Source: Aliivibrio finisterrensis_A (GTDB lineage: Bacteria; Pseudomonadota; Gammaproteobacteria; Enterobacterales; Vibrionaceae). Taken from it: DNA of 64,000 bases. The notes below the pieces were generated by a model. It was not told where the DNA came from, searched no databases, and saw only the letters and a program-made list of their open reading frames with translations. The position numbers and the translations under genes are program-made. The stretch lies in NCBI RefSeq assembly GCF_004167675.1, contig NZ_SEZQ01000005.1; one strand, 5' to 3'. This document shows, one piece after another, positions 27,976 to 37,604 of this stretch (positions are counted from its first letter, which is position 1; each line of letters starts with the position of its first letter).

Positions 27976-29019
27976 TTACTCTTCACTAAAGAGATCGCCA
28001 CCGTGCATGTCGATCATTTCTAATGCTTTACCGCCGCCACGAGCCACACAAGTCAGTGGTTCTTCAGCAACAACAACTGGAATACCAGTCTCTTCCGTTA
28101 GAAGACGGTCTAAATCACGAAGTAGTGCACCACCACCAGTTAGCACCATGCCGTGCTCTGAAATATCAGACGCTAACTCTGGTGGACATTGTTCTAAAGC
28201 AACCATTACTGCAGAAACGATACCTGATAGAGGCTCTTGAAGTGCTTCTAAGATCTCATTTGAATTTAGCGTAAAACTACGGGGAACACCTTCTGCAAGG
28301 TTACGACCACGAACTTCAATCTCACAAACATCATCACCAGGGTATGCAGAACCGATTTCATGCTTGATGCGCTCAGCGGTTGCTTCACCAATTAAGCTGC
28401 CGTAGTTACGACGAACATAGTTAATGATCGCTTCATCAAAACGGTCACCACCGATGCGAACTGAAGAAGAGTAAACCACACCATTTAATGAGATAACAGC
28501 AACTTCTGTCGTACCACCACCAATATCGATCACCATAGAACCCGTAGCTTCTGATACAGGTAAGCCCGCACCAATTGCCGCAGCCATAGGCTCATCGATA
28601 AGGTAAACTTCACGTGCACCCGCACCTTGTGCAGATTCACGAATAGCACGACGCTCAACTTGTGTAGAACCACAAGGAACGCAAACTAATACACGAGGAC
28701 TTGGACGTAATACGCTATTGTCATGCACTTGCTTGATAAAGTGTTGTAACATTTTTTCAGTTACATAGAAGTCAGCAATAACACCGTCTTTCATTGGACG
28801 GATAGCTGAAATGTTACCAGGAGTACGACCAAGCATTTGCTTTGCATCGTGACCTACAGCGGCAACACTTTTTGTTGCGCCACCACGGTCTTGACGGATA
28901 GCAACAACAGACGGTTCATCAAGAACAATACCTTGACCTTTTACATAGATAAGTGTGTTGGCAGTACCTAGATCGATCGAAAGATCGTTTGAAAACATGC
29001 CACGAAGTTTTTTAAACAT
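27976..29019 (-). CDS. mreB: Actin-like cell shape protein MreB
   Basis: Bacterial actin that organises lateral wall synthesis. 347 aa with a membrane-binding N-terminal amphipathic end (MFKKLRGMFSND), phosphate 1 motif DLGTANTLIY, phosphate 2 MVIDIGGGTTEVAVISL and adenosine motif MVLTGGGALLRDLD. The frame opens to 29094 but the ATG at 29019 with AGGAA upstream gives the standard protein. First gene of mreBCD; the leader contains two hairpins. Confidence 0.98.
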   Translation of the reverse strand: MFKKLRGMFSNDLSIDLGTANTLIYVKGQGIVLDEPSVVAIRQDRGGATKSVAAVGHDAKQMLGRTPGNISAIRPMKDGVIADFYVTEKMLQHFIKQVHDNSVLRPSPRVLVCVPCGSTQVERRAIRESAQGAGAREVYLIDEPMAAAIGAGLPVSEATGSMVIDIGGGTTEVAVISLNGVVYSSSVRIGGDRFDEAIINYVRRNYGSLIGEATAERIKHEIGSAYPGDDVCEIEVRGRNLAEGVPRSFTLNSNEILEALQEPLSGIVSAVMVALEQCPPELASDISEHGMVLTGGGALLRDLDRLLTEETGIPVVVAEEPLTCVARGGGKALEMIDMHGGDLFSEE

Positions 29020-29068
29020 AATCTTCGTATTTCCTGAAAACGTGAGAATGAGATAAATTTTACTAAAT

Positions 29069-29130
29069 GTAGCAATGCCTAGCCTAATCAGCAAGGCATT
29101 GCTACAGAATCCTGAAGCAAATCAGGATTT
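29069..29130. terminator. Two consecutive hairpins between mshQ and mreB
   Basis: GTAGCAATGCC (29069-29079) and GGCATTGCTAC (29095-29105) form a perfect 11-bp stem; AATCCTGA (29108-29115) and TCAGGATT (29122-29129) form a second, 8-bp stem followed by a T run on the plus strand. On the minus strand, the transcribed one here, no clear T run follows either stem. They may end msh transcription or lie in the mreB leader. Confidence 0.5.
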
Positions 29131-29141
29131 TTATTCAATTT

Positions 29142-32100
29142 TTAGTTAGAAGTACCAATAATGTTACTTTCACCGCGGAATATGACGCGATCATTGCCAC
29201 GGTAAATACCAAAGGTCACTACGGTTGATGGATCTTCATCTCCTTGACCTCGCCAGTTAAATTGCAACCAAGGTTGATCAAGATAATCGGGTTCGCAATC
29301 GATATTCGCTTCACCTATTTGTGGGGAAGTGCTTGCTAATCTTAACCAAAAACGGACCTGTTCTCGTAATCTACTATTATTTGCATCGGCAACTAAATGA
29401 GTAACATCATTCCCTTGAACAACCGTATTTGAACCCTTTAGGATCGTACTACTTGATTGAGTGGGATCTGGCCATATTGTTTGCTTACAATACTTTTCAC
29501 CTTCAAACTTACTCGCATCATCTTTATTACTCAGAACGAAGGCGTTACCACTCCAGTACTCTACACGCAGTGGTACATTTACATCACTGCCAATCGAGCC
29601 ACCCACACTGTCCAATACCATTCGACCATAGCGAGTATCAGGCTGCGACAACAATTCTTGCTCTATTACTGCAGGATCAAAAAAGGTAGCATCAAAAGAA
29701 ACAGGATCTGCACCACTGATTTCCAACCCAAGAGCCGTTATTATCGAGCTTGTATTTCCATTCATATTAAATGGCCCATCAGGCTTTGTAGTGATGTTTC
29801 CTGCAAGTGTAGAATCATTTAAACGAGACCATACGACGGCATGATTTAAATTACTTACCTGCCAAAGAGCACCATTTTTCCAGTGAGATGCATCTAGATC
29901 CGCATCGGTAATATTTAAGCGTACCGCATGCTCACCAACCAAAGAAAACCACGCTTTTAGTGATTCATCAAAACCACCATAATTTACTGTGTTAGTATCT
30001 GAAGCACTATAAGACATTATCTGAAAATCAATATTAGTAAAGTTTTGTCCCATATAAACATAGGTTCCATCAGTTGAACCTTGCTCCTCTGGGTAATCCC
30101 ATTCCGTAGTAGTTATAGAAAAATACGCAGGATAAAAACGCCCAACCTTAGAAAAAGTTGACGGGATACTAAACCCCGAGCGATTAAAGTAATTATTCTG
30201 GTATACATCGAAACCCAGAGTGCCCACTTCATTCCAGTTCATTTGTGTTGAAGCGTTTTTATTCTCACTGGTTACCTCTTTACTAAAATTAGCAATAGGG
30301 TGCCCATCTGCGGTAATCACTCCTATCGCCCCTGATAGTGGGTAGTTTAATTGAGCCGCTAAGCTTAACTCAGCCATCCCCTCACTGTGAGTAATATAGC
30401 TTGGCGTAACGGCCTTACTGCACACTAACGATGGATTGTCATAATCAGGGACGCCATCACCATAAGTTCCTGTATCTAATCCTTTTATCCAATTAACTGC
30501 TTTTAAATAAGCATTAAAATCGGTGCCCGAAGCCAAATAAGCGCCATTAAGCTCATCGGTATAAGATGGTAATGCTGATGATTGGTCACACAATGCAGCG
30601 GTAAAAGGACGAAAATAAAATTGCTCCGAGGCAGTAAACGTATCACCTTGAATATTTGCACTAACCGTTAATCTTGCTTTACCAGCATCATTCAAACGCG
30701 CTTTCAATGAGCCATCAGCCTGACTCTCATCTCCGCCAGCGACACCATTCACAAACGCAACCGATAACGTTTTATTTGCTTCAGTCCAACTGCTACCTTC
30801 TTGGCTAATTTCAATATTCTCATTGCTGGTCACAGGCAAGACTGAGTTCGAGAATGTGACATCAATGTCTGCGGTTTCTTTAATAATATGGCAATTTAGC
30901 ATATTGCCATTTCCATTTTCTTTACCACGAATTTTTAATCTAAATGGATAAGGTCGGCCTGCTACTTGATTACTATCAGAGCCATCAACGCCCTCAGATG
31001 GAACAATACTTATCGCTTTAGCAATAAACTCATACGGTCCTTCTGTTGTCGTTAAATTGTCACTACTAACACTGGCTGATACGTTATAAGAGTTTAAAAA
31101 TTTACTATGTATATATCGAGTAACCACCGCCGGACCACTTGATGGAAATACCGTATCGAAACGACTGTCATCAGCATGATTACACTCGGGTGTTGTAATG
31201 TTTCCGTCCTCACTCCAACACGCTGAGTTTCTATCTCCACCAGCAACTGGAGTACTGCTTACTTGTAATTCTTGTCCTTTACCTTCAACCACATCACCGC
31301 TTGTATCAACAAGAGAAAAATCAATGGCAATACCATCACAAGCAAGGCCTTTACCTGATGTTGGGGAGATGACGAGTTGCACATCATTGCTGGGATTTAT
31401 ACACTCACTTTGCCCAATAATCCGTGAATTAGAGAATAATTTAAGCGTTTTTGCAGTGACCGCTCCATAGATAGATACACCACCATTCAATGCAATATTA
31501 TTTTCACTGTACAAATGCGCTTTTAATAAATTAGAACCGGCCATCAATATATTAGAACTTGCCCCATGAGCTGCAATTAATAAATTATCTGGCTCAGCTT
31601 CATGGTTATAAATAACATTTCCCGGATCATTCCAGTTTTGAACATGAATTATGGTTTTTTCAGTATTCGAGAAATGTATTTTAGCAAAACCTGTTGCATT
31701 AAATTGATTAACCCAATAAACACCAGGTTCGATATTAACGTTAATATAATCAGCAGCATTACCCCCCATCAAATTGATGGCAGCGTAATGACCAGGATTA
31801 ATAGTAATATCACTTAGGCCAGTAATAGAACCATCAACCCCAGTAAACTCTGTAGTTATTAATAATTTAGGCACAATTAAAGAAGGATCCGCAATACAAT
31901 CACCACTGCCTCCATTACTATCTTCACAAGTTTTGTGTGAATTTAGATTCATAGAGCCAAGAGGAAAACCGACTTTTCGTCCAGGAGTTTCAATGTACGA
32001 ACGATTTGAACTATTTTTACCATCAACAATTAACTGTGTTTTTGTCCCACCGCCATCAAACCAAGTTTGAGCTGTAGATGGAAAATATTCACACATATCA

Positions 32101-32198
32101 TTAATGGAAGTTAACTCTTGTTTTTCTTCTGCACTAGAATTCATAGAAAAGCACAGTAAAGAGAAACAACCGATTAAATAAATACAGATCTTTTTCAT
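29142..32198 (-). CDS. mshQ: MSHA biogenesis protein MshQ
   Basis: Large predicted surface or periplasmic protein of the MSHA pilus locus, 1018 aa, with an N-terminal signal peptide (hydrophobic core about 5-21, then MNSSAEE). The N-terminal third resembles a polymer-forming/adhesin-like region (CINPSNDVQLVISPTSG precedes a DUF6701-type C-terminal region); many paired Cys residues suggest an exported fold. It is the last gene of the pilin operon. Its exact function is unknown; a pilus-tip or adhesin role, by analogy with PilY-like proteins, is inference. Confidence 0.85.
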   Translation of the reverse strand: MKKICIYLIGCFSLLCFSMNSSAEEKQELTSINDMCEYFPSTAQTWFDGGGTKTQLIVDGKNSSNRSYIETPGRKVGFPLGSMNLNSHKTCEDSNGGSGDCIADPSLIVPKLLITTEFTGVDGSITGLSDITINPGHYAAINLMGGNAADYINVNIEPGVYWVNQFNATGFAKIHFSNTEKTIIHVQNWNDPGNVIYNHEAEPDNLLIAAHGASSNILMAGSNLLKAHLYSENNIALNGGVSIYGAVTAKTLKLFSNSRIIGQSECINPSNDVQLVISPTSGKGLACDGIAIDFSLVDTSGDVVEGKGQELQVSSTPVAGGDRNSACWSEDGNITTPECNHADDSRFDTVFPSSGPAVVTRYIHSKFLNSYNVSASVSSDNLTTTEGPYEFIAKAISIVPSEGVDGSDSNQVAGRPYPFRLKIRGKENGNGNMLNCHIIKETADIDVTFSNSVLPVTSNENIEISQEGSSWTEANKTLSVAFVNGVAGGDESQADGSLKARLNDAGKARLTVSANIQGDTFTASEQFYFRPFTAALCDQSSALPSYTDELNGAYLASGTDFNAYLKAVNWIKGLDTGTYGDGVPDYDNPSLVCSKAVTPSYITHSEGMAELSLAAQLNYPLSGAIGVITADGHPIANFSKEVTSENKNASTQMNWNEVGTLGFDVYQNNYFNRSGFSIPSTFSKVGRFYPAYFSITTTEWDYPEEQGSTDGTYVYMGQNFTNIDFQIMSYSASDTNTVNYGGFDESLKAWFSLVGEHAVRLNITDADLDASHWKNGALWQVSNLNHAVVWSRLNDSTLAGNITTKPDGPFNMNGNTSSIITALGLEISGADPVSFDATFFDPAVIEQELLSQPDTRYGRMVLDSVGGSIGSDVNVPLRVEYWSGNAFVLSNKDDASKFEGEKYCKQTIWPDPTQSSSTILKGSNTVVQGNDVTHLVADANNSRLREQVRFWLRLASTSPQIGEANIDCEPDYLDQPWLQFNWRGQGDEDPSTVVTFGIYRGNDRVIFRGESNIIGTSN

Positions 32199-32632
32199 TA
32201 ATTAATCTCCTTTGCCCATACTTCTTGAACTCGTGTCACTTCATTTATCCCTATTCCACAACTTGCGGTACTTATAATCTGAAAATATCGAATAGCATTA
32301 CCTTTGTAATTTACTGATGTCATGTCACATTTCACTTGCGGTTTAGTGCGACAACCGCTGTTATCAAGTTCCATATCAGGAGTATGAACACTGCCATTAC
32401 AAATAGAATCATCAGCCCCGGATTGGTTTAATGGAAACAAGCGTACTAACCCCCACTCCGCTCCAGAGTGCGCTAAAGACCATGCTTGTGTACCTAATAC
32501 TTCTTTAGATACCGTATCGTGATTACTGGTTTCCACTTTCAATAAATTTAATGACAGATACCCCACCACAACCATAACGACCACTGACATGATCAATAAG
32601 TTACCTTTTTGCTTTGATTGATTATGGTACAT
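32198..32632 (-). CDS. mshP: MSHA biogenesis protein MshP
   Basis: Minor-pilin-like protein, 144 aa. After KQKGNLLIMSVVVMVVVGYLSLNL it has the single hydrophobic N-terminal helix of PilX/MshP proteins but lacks the canonical Phe+1 and Glu+5 of type IV pilins, as is usual for the PilX-like class. Four Cys residues follow. Overlaps both mshO (11 bases) and mshQ (1 base). Confidence 0.88.
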   Translation of the reverse strand: MYHNQSKQKGNLLIMSVVVMVVVGYLSLNLLKVETSNHDTVSKEVLGTQAWSLAHSGAEWGLVRLFPLNQSGADDSICNGSVHTPDMELDNSGCRTKPQVKCDMTSVNYKGNAIRYFQIISTASCGIGINEVTRVQEVWAKEIN

Positions 32633-33347
32633 TGATCACCTGCACATCATGTTGATACTGAGTTGCCTCACCAAGATCATTTTCAAACGTTAAGACCATC
32701 TTAATCATGCTATTACGATTGAGCGACGCGTTATCAATAGAAAATCCACCGGAGGTAACGTGGTTAGCAATTTGCACCCCATCACGAAACACCCCGCCAG
32801 CCTGTATACAATACTCAACGACACTTGGTCGATAAATAAAGGCACGCTCAGAAACAGAGCTTGAAATAAATGCAGGATTATTCGTAGTGTTTGGGAAGTG
32901 GATGGTAGAAATGCCTCCCGATTGTGTCATAGACTCTATGGTAATAAACCTGTGATGGGCGTCATTCAATAAATCAGACTGGGAACTCGGGTTAATCACT
33001 AACCTAAAGTTATCAAGCGTCACTGTATTATTAGAGAGCAAAACAACATCTATTTGTTTTTGATTAAATTGAGGTAATTCAAAATAAAAAGCACTGACTT
33101 TTAGAGGAATAAAACTAACACATTGACTACTTACAACCTCCGCACTATTTGGCACCGCATGACGCAATTCTCTGCTGAGTTTTTCAATCACAAACTTTGC
33201 CTGCATTTGGTTATCTTGACGATCAATACTGTCGTTATAACTTTGAAAACCAAGTACTAGGATATTGCTTGCTGCGATAGCAATAATCCCAACAACAACA
33301 ATGGTTAAGATCAACTCGATAAGGGTAAATCCACTGATACGCTTCAT
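32622..33347 (-). CDS. mshO: MSHA minor pilin MshO
   Basis: Type IV prepilin-like protein, 241 aa, with leader MKRISG and mature start FTLIELILTIVVVG carrying Glu+5, so it should be cut and methylated by the prepilin peptidase. PilW-like; probably part of the pilus initiation complex. Overlaps mshD by one base and mshP by eleven. Confidence 0.9.
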   Translation of the reverse strand: MKRISGFTLIELILTIVVVGIIAIAASNILVLGFQSYNDSIDRQDNQMQAKFVIEKLSRELRHAVPNSAEVVSSQCVSFIPLKVSAFYFELPQFNQKQIDVVLLSNNTVTLDNFRLVINPSSQSDLLNDAHHRFITIESMTQSGGISTIHFPNTTNNPAFISSSVSERAFIYRPSVVEYCIQAGGVFRDGVQIANHVTSGGFSIDNASLNRNSMIKMVLTFENDLGEATQYQHDVQVINVP

Positions 33348-33934
33348 TAATAATTCCCTCGATAAGCACTAAAGGTATATTGAGCGTGGTTGCTTGCATA
33401 CAGAGTAATATCGATTTTTTTGAACTGAGTTATTACTGTTACTCTATTATCTACATCCGCATAAGCGACATTGATTTCAACAGTGAAATTTTTATATTCA
33501 TCCGCACTGCTTGAGTCTATTAAACGATTTAACGGATAGCTAGCCAGTCCAGGAGTGCATTGAGTCGCTTCTCCCCAGCAACCAATAAAGTCATCTACAT
33601 CGTTAAAGGTTGGCGAACCATTCTCTTCGCTACTATCTCGCCCAAGTTCATTAGGACTTGAACACGCATCTGGTGCCGAAACTTCTCCGCAACGATACGT
33701 TCCCCCGTTAGGATCGCTATGCTCATCAAATTGGCGACTTAGAATATCCGTCATTATCGAATGCCCAAGCGTTGCTGCTTGAGATTGATAAGTAGCTTGA
33801 TGTGATTTAGAGGCTGAACTAAACACGCCCGTCACTAAAATCAATAGCGCAAAACCCAGGATAATAATACCAATAATAGATTCGATTAAGGTAAAGCCCT
33901 TTTGACGATTAACCGCTCCATTCATAATCTGCAT
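33347..33934 (-). CDS. mshD: MSHA minor pilin MshD
   Basis: Prepilin-like protein, 195 aa, with cleavage after QKG and mature FTLIESIIGIIILG (Glu+5). PilV-like. Contains paired Cys residues (YRCGEVSAPDACS; GCWGEATQC) that may form disulfides. The start overlaps mshC by 13 bases; Met at 33925 is an alternative start. Confidence 0.9.
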   Translation of the reverse strand: MQIMNGAVNRQKGFTLIESIIGIIILGFALLILVTGVFSSASKSHQATYQSQAATLGHSIMTDILSRQFDEHSDPNGGTYRCGEVSAPDACSSPNELGRDSSEENGSPTFNDVDDFIGCWGEATQCTPGLASYPLNRLIDSSSADEYKNFTVEINVAYADVDNRVTVITQFKKIDITLYASNHAQYTFSAYRGNY

Positions 33935-34521
33935 CCACTGGTTTCTCGTGAGCGATAAATAAACCCTTCGCTATTAATGCATACCGAGCGGCTTTCGTTC
34001 ACAGAGGGCGTATTAATGGTGATTCGACAATCACTGATAGTACAAAGAGAGGTGGTTGCAGATGAGGTAGCCATTATGGGCCGGCCTAATAAATCGAAGG
34101 TCAATTCAGAAACAGAGGTCACTCCATTAGCACTGTTAAACGCATAATTAAGTTGGATCTGCTCAAGGTGCTGTTGATTGCTGTCTTTAGAGTAATCGGA
34201 TAATACCGCGCTGCTCATATCTCGACTTGGGCATGACTGGCTAACACCAAATTGAGTTTTTCTCATGACAATCAACCGACAATCATCGTGGTCATTTGAA
34301 CCATTTACTTGCATCGCGGTGATTTGAACTTGACGCAGAATAGAGAGTACTTGCTCTTGTGCAGCCGCTGAAGAAAAACGGCTCGCTCCCATGTATTTGC
34401 TCGAGGCATAGACACCAATAATGGCTAATAGCAGGATCACAACAATCAGTTCTACCAAGGTAAAACCCATGTTCATTACTGGTTTTTTTGAGTGTTTTTT
34501 TATGAGAAAAGGGGGCATCAT
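33922..34521 (-). CDS. mshC: MSHA minor pilin MshC
   Basis: Prepilin-like protein with mature start FTLVELIVVILLLAIIG (Glu+5). The annotated frame has a 19-residue leader ending NMG; a Met at 34476 (MNMG) would give an unusually short three-residue leader, so 34521 is kept. FimT/GspH-like minor pilin, four Cys in the C-terminal half. It follows the mshA terminator-like hairpin. Confidence 0.88.
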   Translation of the reverse strand: MMPPFLIKKHSKKPVMNMGFTLVELIVVILLLAIIGVYASSKYMGASRFSSAAAQEQVLSILRQVQITAMQVNGSNDHDDCRLIVMRKTQFGVSQSCPSRDMSSAVLSDYSKDSNQQHLEQIQLNYAFNSANGVTSVSELTFDLLGRPIMATSSATTSLCTISDCRITINTPSVNESRSVCINSEGFIYRSRETSGCRL

Positions 34522-34596
34522 CCGTTACCTTATTGCTTCCTGTTATTAGGATAACGGAAATTATAGAGATAGCGAGAGATTGTTAATTTTAGATAC

Positions 34597-34627
34597 AAAA
34601 AAGCCAGCGAAGATCGCTGGCTTTTAT
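34597..34627 (-). terminator. Terminator-like hairpin between mshA and mshC
   Basis: On the minus strand AAAAGCCAGCG and CGCTGGCTTTT pair (11 bp) around five bases and are followed by further T residues. It starts 16 bases after the mshA stop and precedes mshC, so it should terminate most mshA transcripts and lower expression of the minor pilins relative to the major pilin. Confidence 0.82.
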
Positions 34628-34642
34628 TTGTACCGATAGCTA

Positions 34643-35110
34643 TTAACAGTTTGCAGCTACCGCAGCTGATATTACAGGTGCTGCACCAGATACTGACGCT
34701 GAGTAGCTCACTTTACAATTTTCATTTGCACCAGATTTAAAGGTGTATTCAATTGTACCCGTAGGCGTAGGAGTAGAACCACTAACAATACTCCAGTCAT
34801 CATTTAATCCAACAACTGCTGCTCCAATGCCAGCGGCATCAGCTGTAGGGTAACCAAAATGAGTCGTAATATCATCAACTTTATCCGCCCCCATATCAGT
34901 TGAAGATTTACGCTCCACACCTTCAATCGCCGCTTTACCGTAAACGATACCAGCAGCACCAGCCATTGCGCCTTTTAGGCCTTGCAGTGATGATGCACGC
35001 GCATCAGATTGCAAGTTAAGGAACTTAGGTGCTGCAGTTACTGCTAGAATACCTAGAATAACAATTACAACTACCAACTCAATAAGGGTAAAACCACCTT
35101 GTCTTTTCAT
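34643..35110 (-). CDS. mshA: MSHA major pilin MshA
   Basis: Structural subunit of the mannose-sensitive haemagglutinin type IV pilus. 155 aa, leader MKRQGG, mature FTLIELVVVIVILGILAVTAAPKFLNLQSDAR, a class IVa start. Two Cys near the C-terminus (GANENCKVSY and AAVAANC) bound the disulfide loop. Pilus mediates surface attachment. Flanked by mshB and, after a hairpin, mshC. Confidence 0.95.
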   Translation of the reverse strand: MKRQGGFTLIELVVVIVILGILAVTAAPKFLNLQSDARASSLQGLKGAMAGAAGIVYGKAAIEGVERKSSTDMGADKVDDITTHFGYPTADAAGIGAAVVGLNDDWSIVSGSTPTPTGTIEYTFKSGANENCKVSYSASVSGAAPVISAAVAANC

Positions 35111-35259
35111 TTACTACTCTCTTTTATTATAAAAAGTGATGGAACTCGATTGTTACCACCATTATTGTTAAAACAGTTACCGCTATAACACCATTGGTTT
35201 AAGCGGTTTTTCATTTAGTACCTTGCCCATAATCAACGTTATCACCAAGGTATTAATCT

Positions 35260-35823
35260 TTATTGCAGAGTCACCACAACACGGCCAGATTCAGGCTCAT
35301 ACGTAAAGAAATGCCCTTCGTTTTCTTGTTGCGTGTATTTGCATTGGTTGCGACTGTTTTCGCTAATCACTTCTGCTAAGTATTTCGCTTTATTATCATT
35401 ACTGTCATCGGTCACATAGGGTGCATTTTGCAGTAACATTTCCATTAGCAAGATACATTCTTTTGCGGTTAATGATCCTGGGTAATCACCCGTATCATTA
35501 CCATCTAAATCTTCACGAGGCGAAATTGGGTAACCAGGACGAAAATCTGATTGATTCGCTTTTGATGGGTCCGTTAACCAAAATTCAGTCCCATCATAGC
35601 TAACCGCATTACTGCCATCAGTTTTAGGACGAGCTTCCGCTTCCCATTGTGCTCTTGCCGAAAGTACCGCAGTCGCATAACCACCTGCAACACCTTCAAT
35701 ACTGGCTTTTTTTGCTTCAAGGCTAACATCTAAAAATCGAGGTAATGCGACTGTTGCCAGCAAACCTATAACCACAATCACAATCACTAGCTCAACCAGT
35801 GAGAAACCTTTTTGGTGTTTCAT
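35260..35823 (-). CDS. mshB: MSHA pilin-like protein MshB
   Basis: Type IV prepilin, 187 aa, leader MKHQKG and mature FSLVELVIVIVVIGLLATVALPRFLDVS with Glu+5. First gene of the pilin group mshBACDOPQ. The 149-base gap to mshA is long enough to hold a separate mshA promoter; none could be identified with confidence. Confidence 0.92.
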   Translation of the reverse strand: MKHQKGFSLVELVIVIVVIGLLATVALPRFLDVSLEAKKASIEGVAGGYATAVLSARAQWEAEARPKTDGSNAVSYDGTEFWLTDPSKANQSDFRPGYPISPREDLDGNDTGDYPGSLTAKECILLMEMLLQNAPYVTDDSNDNKAKYLAEVISENSRNQCKYTQQENEGHFFTYEPESGRVVVTLQ

Positions 35824-35911
35824 CGTAATGCTTCTCTCTATTTCTTATTTCGTTCTGAATTGTAAGGGATTTTGTAAAAAAAAACACGCTGCTCGTCAAA
35901 AAAACGACAAC

Positions 35912-36361
35912 TTAACCTTCATCCAAAAAACCGACACTAACTTTAAATACGCCATTGATAAGCATAACTGAAATCATTTTACCATTCGATGCACCGTAAG
36001 AACATTGGTATTGTTCTTTTTTTGTTGCATTGTCATGTACTTTTATAGTATCTGCATAAATTTTTTCTTTTCTTGGTAACAGTAAATGCAGCCATTGCTC
36101 ACAATCTAGCTTGTTATCACTCAATACTAATGGCCAACCAGATTTGCTGAAGATGACCTCAATATTGTCTTTATCCATACTTACGGGTTGCCCATTAACC
36201 ACCCAATAATTTTTAAACTCATTTGCAGATGATAAGATTTCGCGACTTGCCATCATCAATGCAGTATCTTCGACTTCTGGTTCCATTTTATCCCACTGAA
36301 CCAAAATAACAGCCAATAGGATAATGAATAAAGCCCCCCACGTAATACGGGTAACTCTCAT
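35912..36361 (-). CDS. mshF: MSHA biogenesis protein MshF
   Basis: 149-aa protein with one N-terminal membrane helix (about 6-22) and a small periplasmic domain; no characterised domain. The ATG at 36361 has AAAGGAAG upstream and follows the mshG stop by two bases; the longer frame to 36397 is rejected. Assigned by position between mshG and mshB, as in V. cholerae. A T9 run at its 3' side (around 35878-35886) may mark partial termination. Confidence 0.85.
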   Translation of the reverse strand: MRVTRITWGALFIILLAVILVQWDKMEPEVEDTALMMASREILSSANEFKNYWVVNGQPVSMDKDNIEVIFSKSGWPLVLSDNKLDCEQWLHLLLPRKEKIYADTIKVHDNATKKEQYQCSYGASNGKMISVMLINGVFKVSVGFLDEG

Positions 36362-36363
36362 CG

Positions 36364-37593
36364 TCAGCTTCCTTTTACTACATCCAACATATTCCACATT
36401 GGTAAGAAAATACCTAATGCTAATATGAGCACCATGCCTGATACGATAAGCAATAACAGAGGTTCAATTCTCGCTGTTAATGTTTTTAAATCATAATCAA
36501 CTTCACGATCATAAAAATCAGAGACTTCTAATAGCAAATCATCAATTTGCCCAGTCTCTTCACCTACCGCTATCATTTGTTGCACTAAAGGCGTAAAGAT
36601 CTCACTTTGAGCAGCAGTGGCTGACATGCTAGTTCCCGACTCGATACCACTTTTCATCTCTAACAATCGGTTTTCTAAATACTTATTACCAAGAGCCTCA
36701 GCAGAGAGTGCTAACGATTGATTTAATGGCACACCTGATTTCAGCATTAACGCAAAAGTTCTTGAAAAACGAGACATTTGAGCTCGAGTAACAATACCAC
36801 CAACAATAGGGAGCCTAAGTCGAAATTTATCCCACTTTTCTCGTCCTACGTCACCACTAACCCATGATTGAAAGGCTACAAACATACCCGCCATACCACC
36901 TAAAATAAAGTGCCAATAGTTAACAGAAAAGCTTGAGGTTGCCATCAATATCCGCGTCGGTAGCGGTAACTCAACACCAAAACGAGCAAACATTGAAGTG
37001 AATTGAGGGATCACTTTAACGTTAAGTACTAACATGGCGATGAAAATAAAACTCAACACGAAAATGGGGTAACGCATTGCAGACTTGATTCGCTTACGAG
37101 TTTCCATCTCCTGTTCGTAATAATTTGCTAACTGAAATAAGGCCTGATCTAAACGACCGGTGTTTTCACCTACATGGATCATTGAAACGAACAAAGAGCT
37201 AAATACCCTAGGGTGCTGCTTCATTGCTACTGATAAACTTCGACCATTAGTTAGATCCGCTGTAACCTCTTCAAGTGATTGCTTTAACAATTTATTATTG
37301 CTGTTTTGTGTCAATCCATTCATGGCTCTTAACAAAGGCACGCCAGCTTTCGTTAAGCTGTACATTTGGCGACAAAAGATCACTAACACTTCAAGTGGAA
37401 TCGATGGCTGAAACCACGTTTTCCAATCAACAGAGGGTGCCGAACCTTTTAATTTTCGACCAGAATGTATTGAAATAGGAATAATACTCTCATTCATTAA
37501 CTGCTCTGCAGCACTCTCTTGTGACGGAGCTTCAACCTTTCCTGATACCGATGCACCCTTGGCATTTCGGCCTGTATATTTATATATAGCCAT
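36364..37593 (-). CDS. mshG: MSHA inner-membrane platform protein MshG
   Basis: PilC/GspF-type platform protein on which the MshE motor acts. 409 aa with two T2SF domains (about 70-195 and 275-395) and three membrane helices; motifs FCRQMYSLTKAGVPLLRA and MIAVGEETGQIDDLL mark the repeats. Twelve bases after mshE. Confidence 0.95.
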   Translation of the reverse strand: MAIYKYTGRNAKGASVSGKVEAPSQESAAEQLMNESIIPISIHSGRKLKGSAPSVDWKTWFQPSIPLEVLVIFCRQMYSLTKAGVPLLRAMNGLTQNSNNKLLKQSLEEVTADLTNGRSLSVAMKQHPRVFSSLFVSMIHVGENTGRLDQALFQLANYYEQEMETRKRIKSAMRYPIFVLSFIFIAMLVLNVKVIPQFTSMFARFGVELPLPTRILMATSSFSVNYWHFILGGMAGMFVAFQSWVSGDVGREKWDKFRLRLPIVGGIVTRAQMSRFSRTFALMLKSGVPLNQSLALSAEALGNKYLENRLLEMKSGIESGTSMSATAAQSEIFTPLVQQMIAVGEETGQIDDLLLEVSDFYDREVDYDLKTLTARIEPLLLLIVSGMVLILALGIFLPMWNMLDVVKGS

Positions 37594-37604
37594 GGCTTAA
37601 CAAC

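Noticed and set aside
32198..32632. mshP as a frameshifted or broken pilin because it lacks Glu+5
   Set aside because: PilX/MshP-class proteins commonly have this divergent N-terminus, and the frame is intact and coupled to its neighbours.
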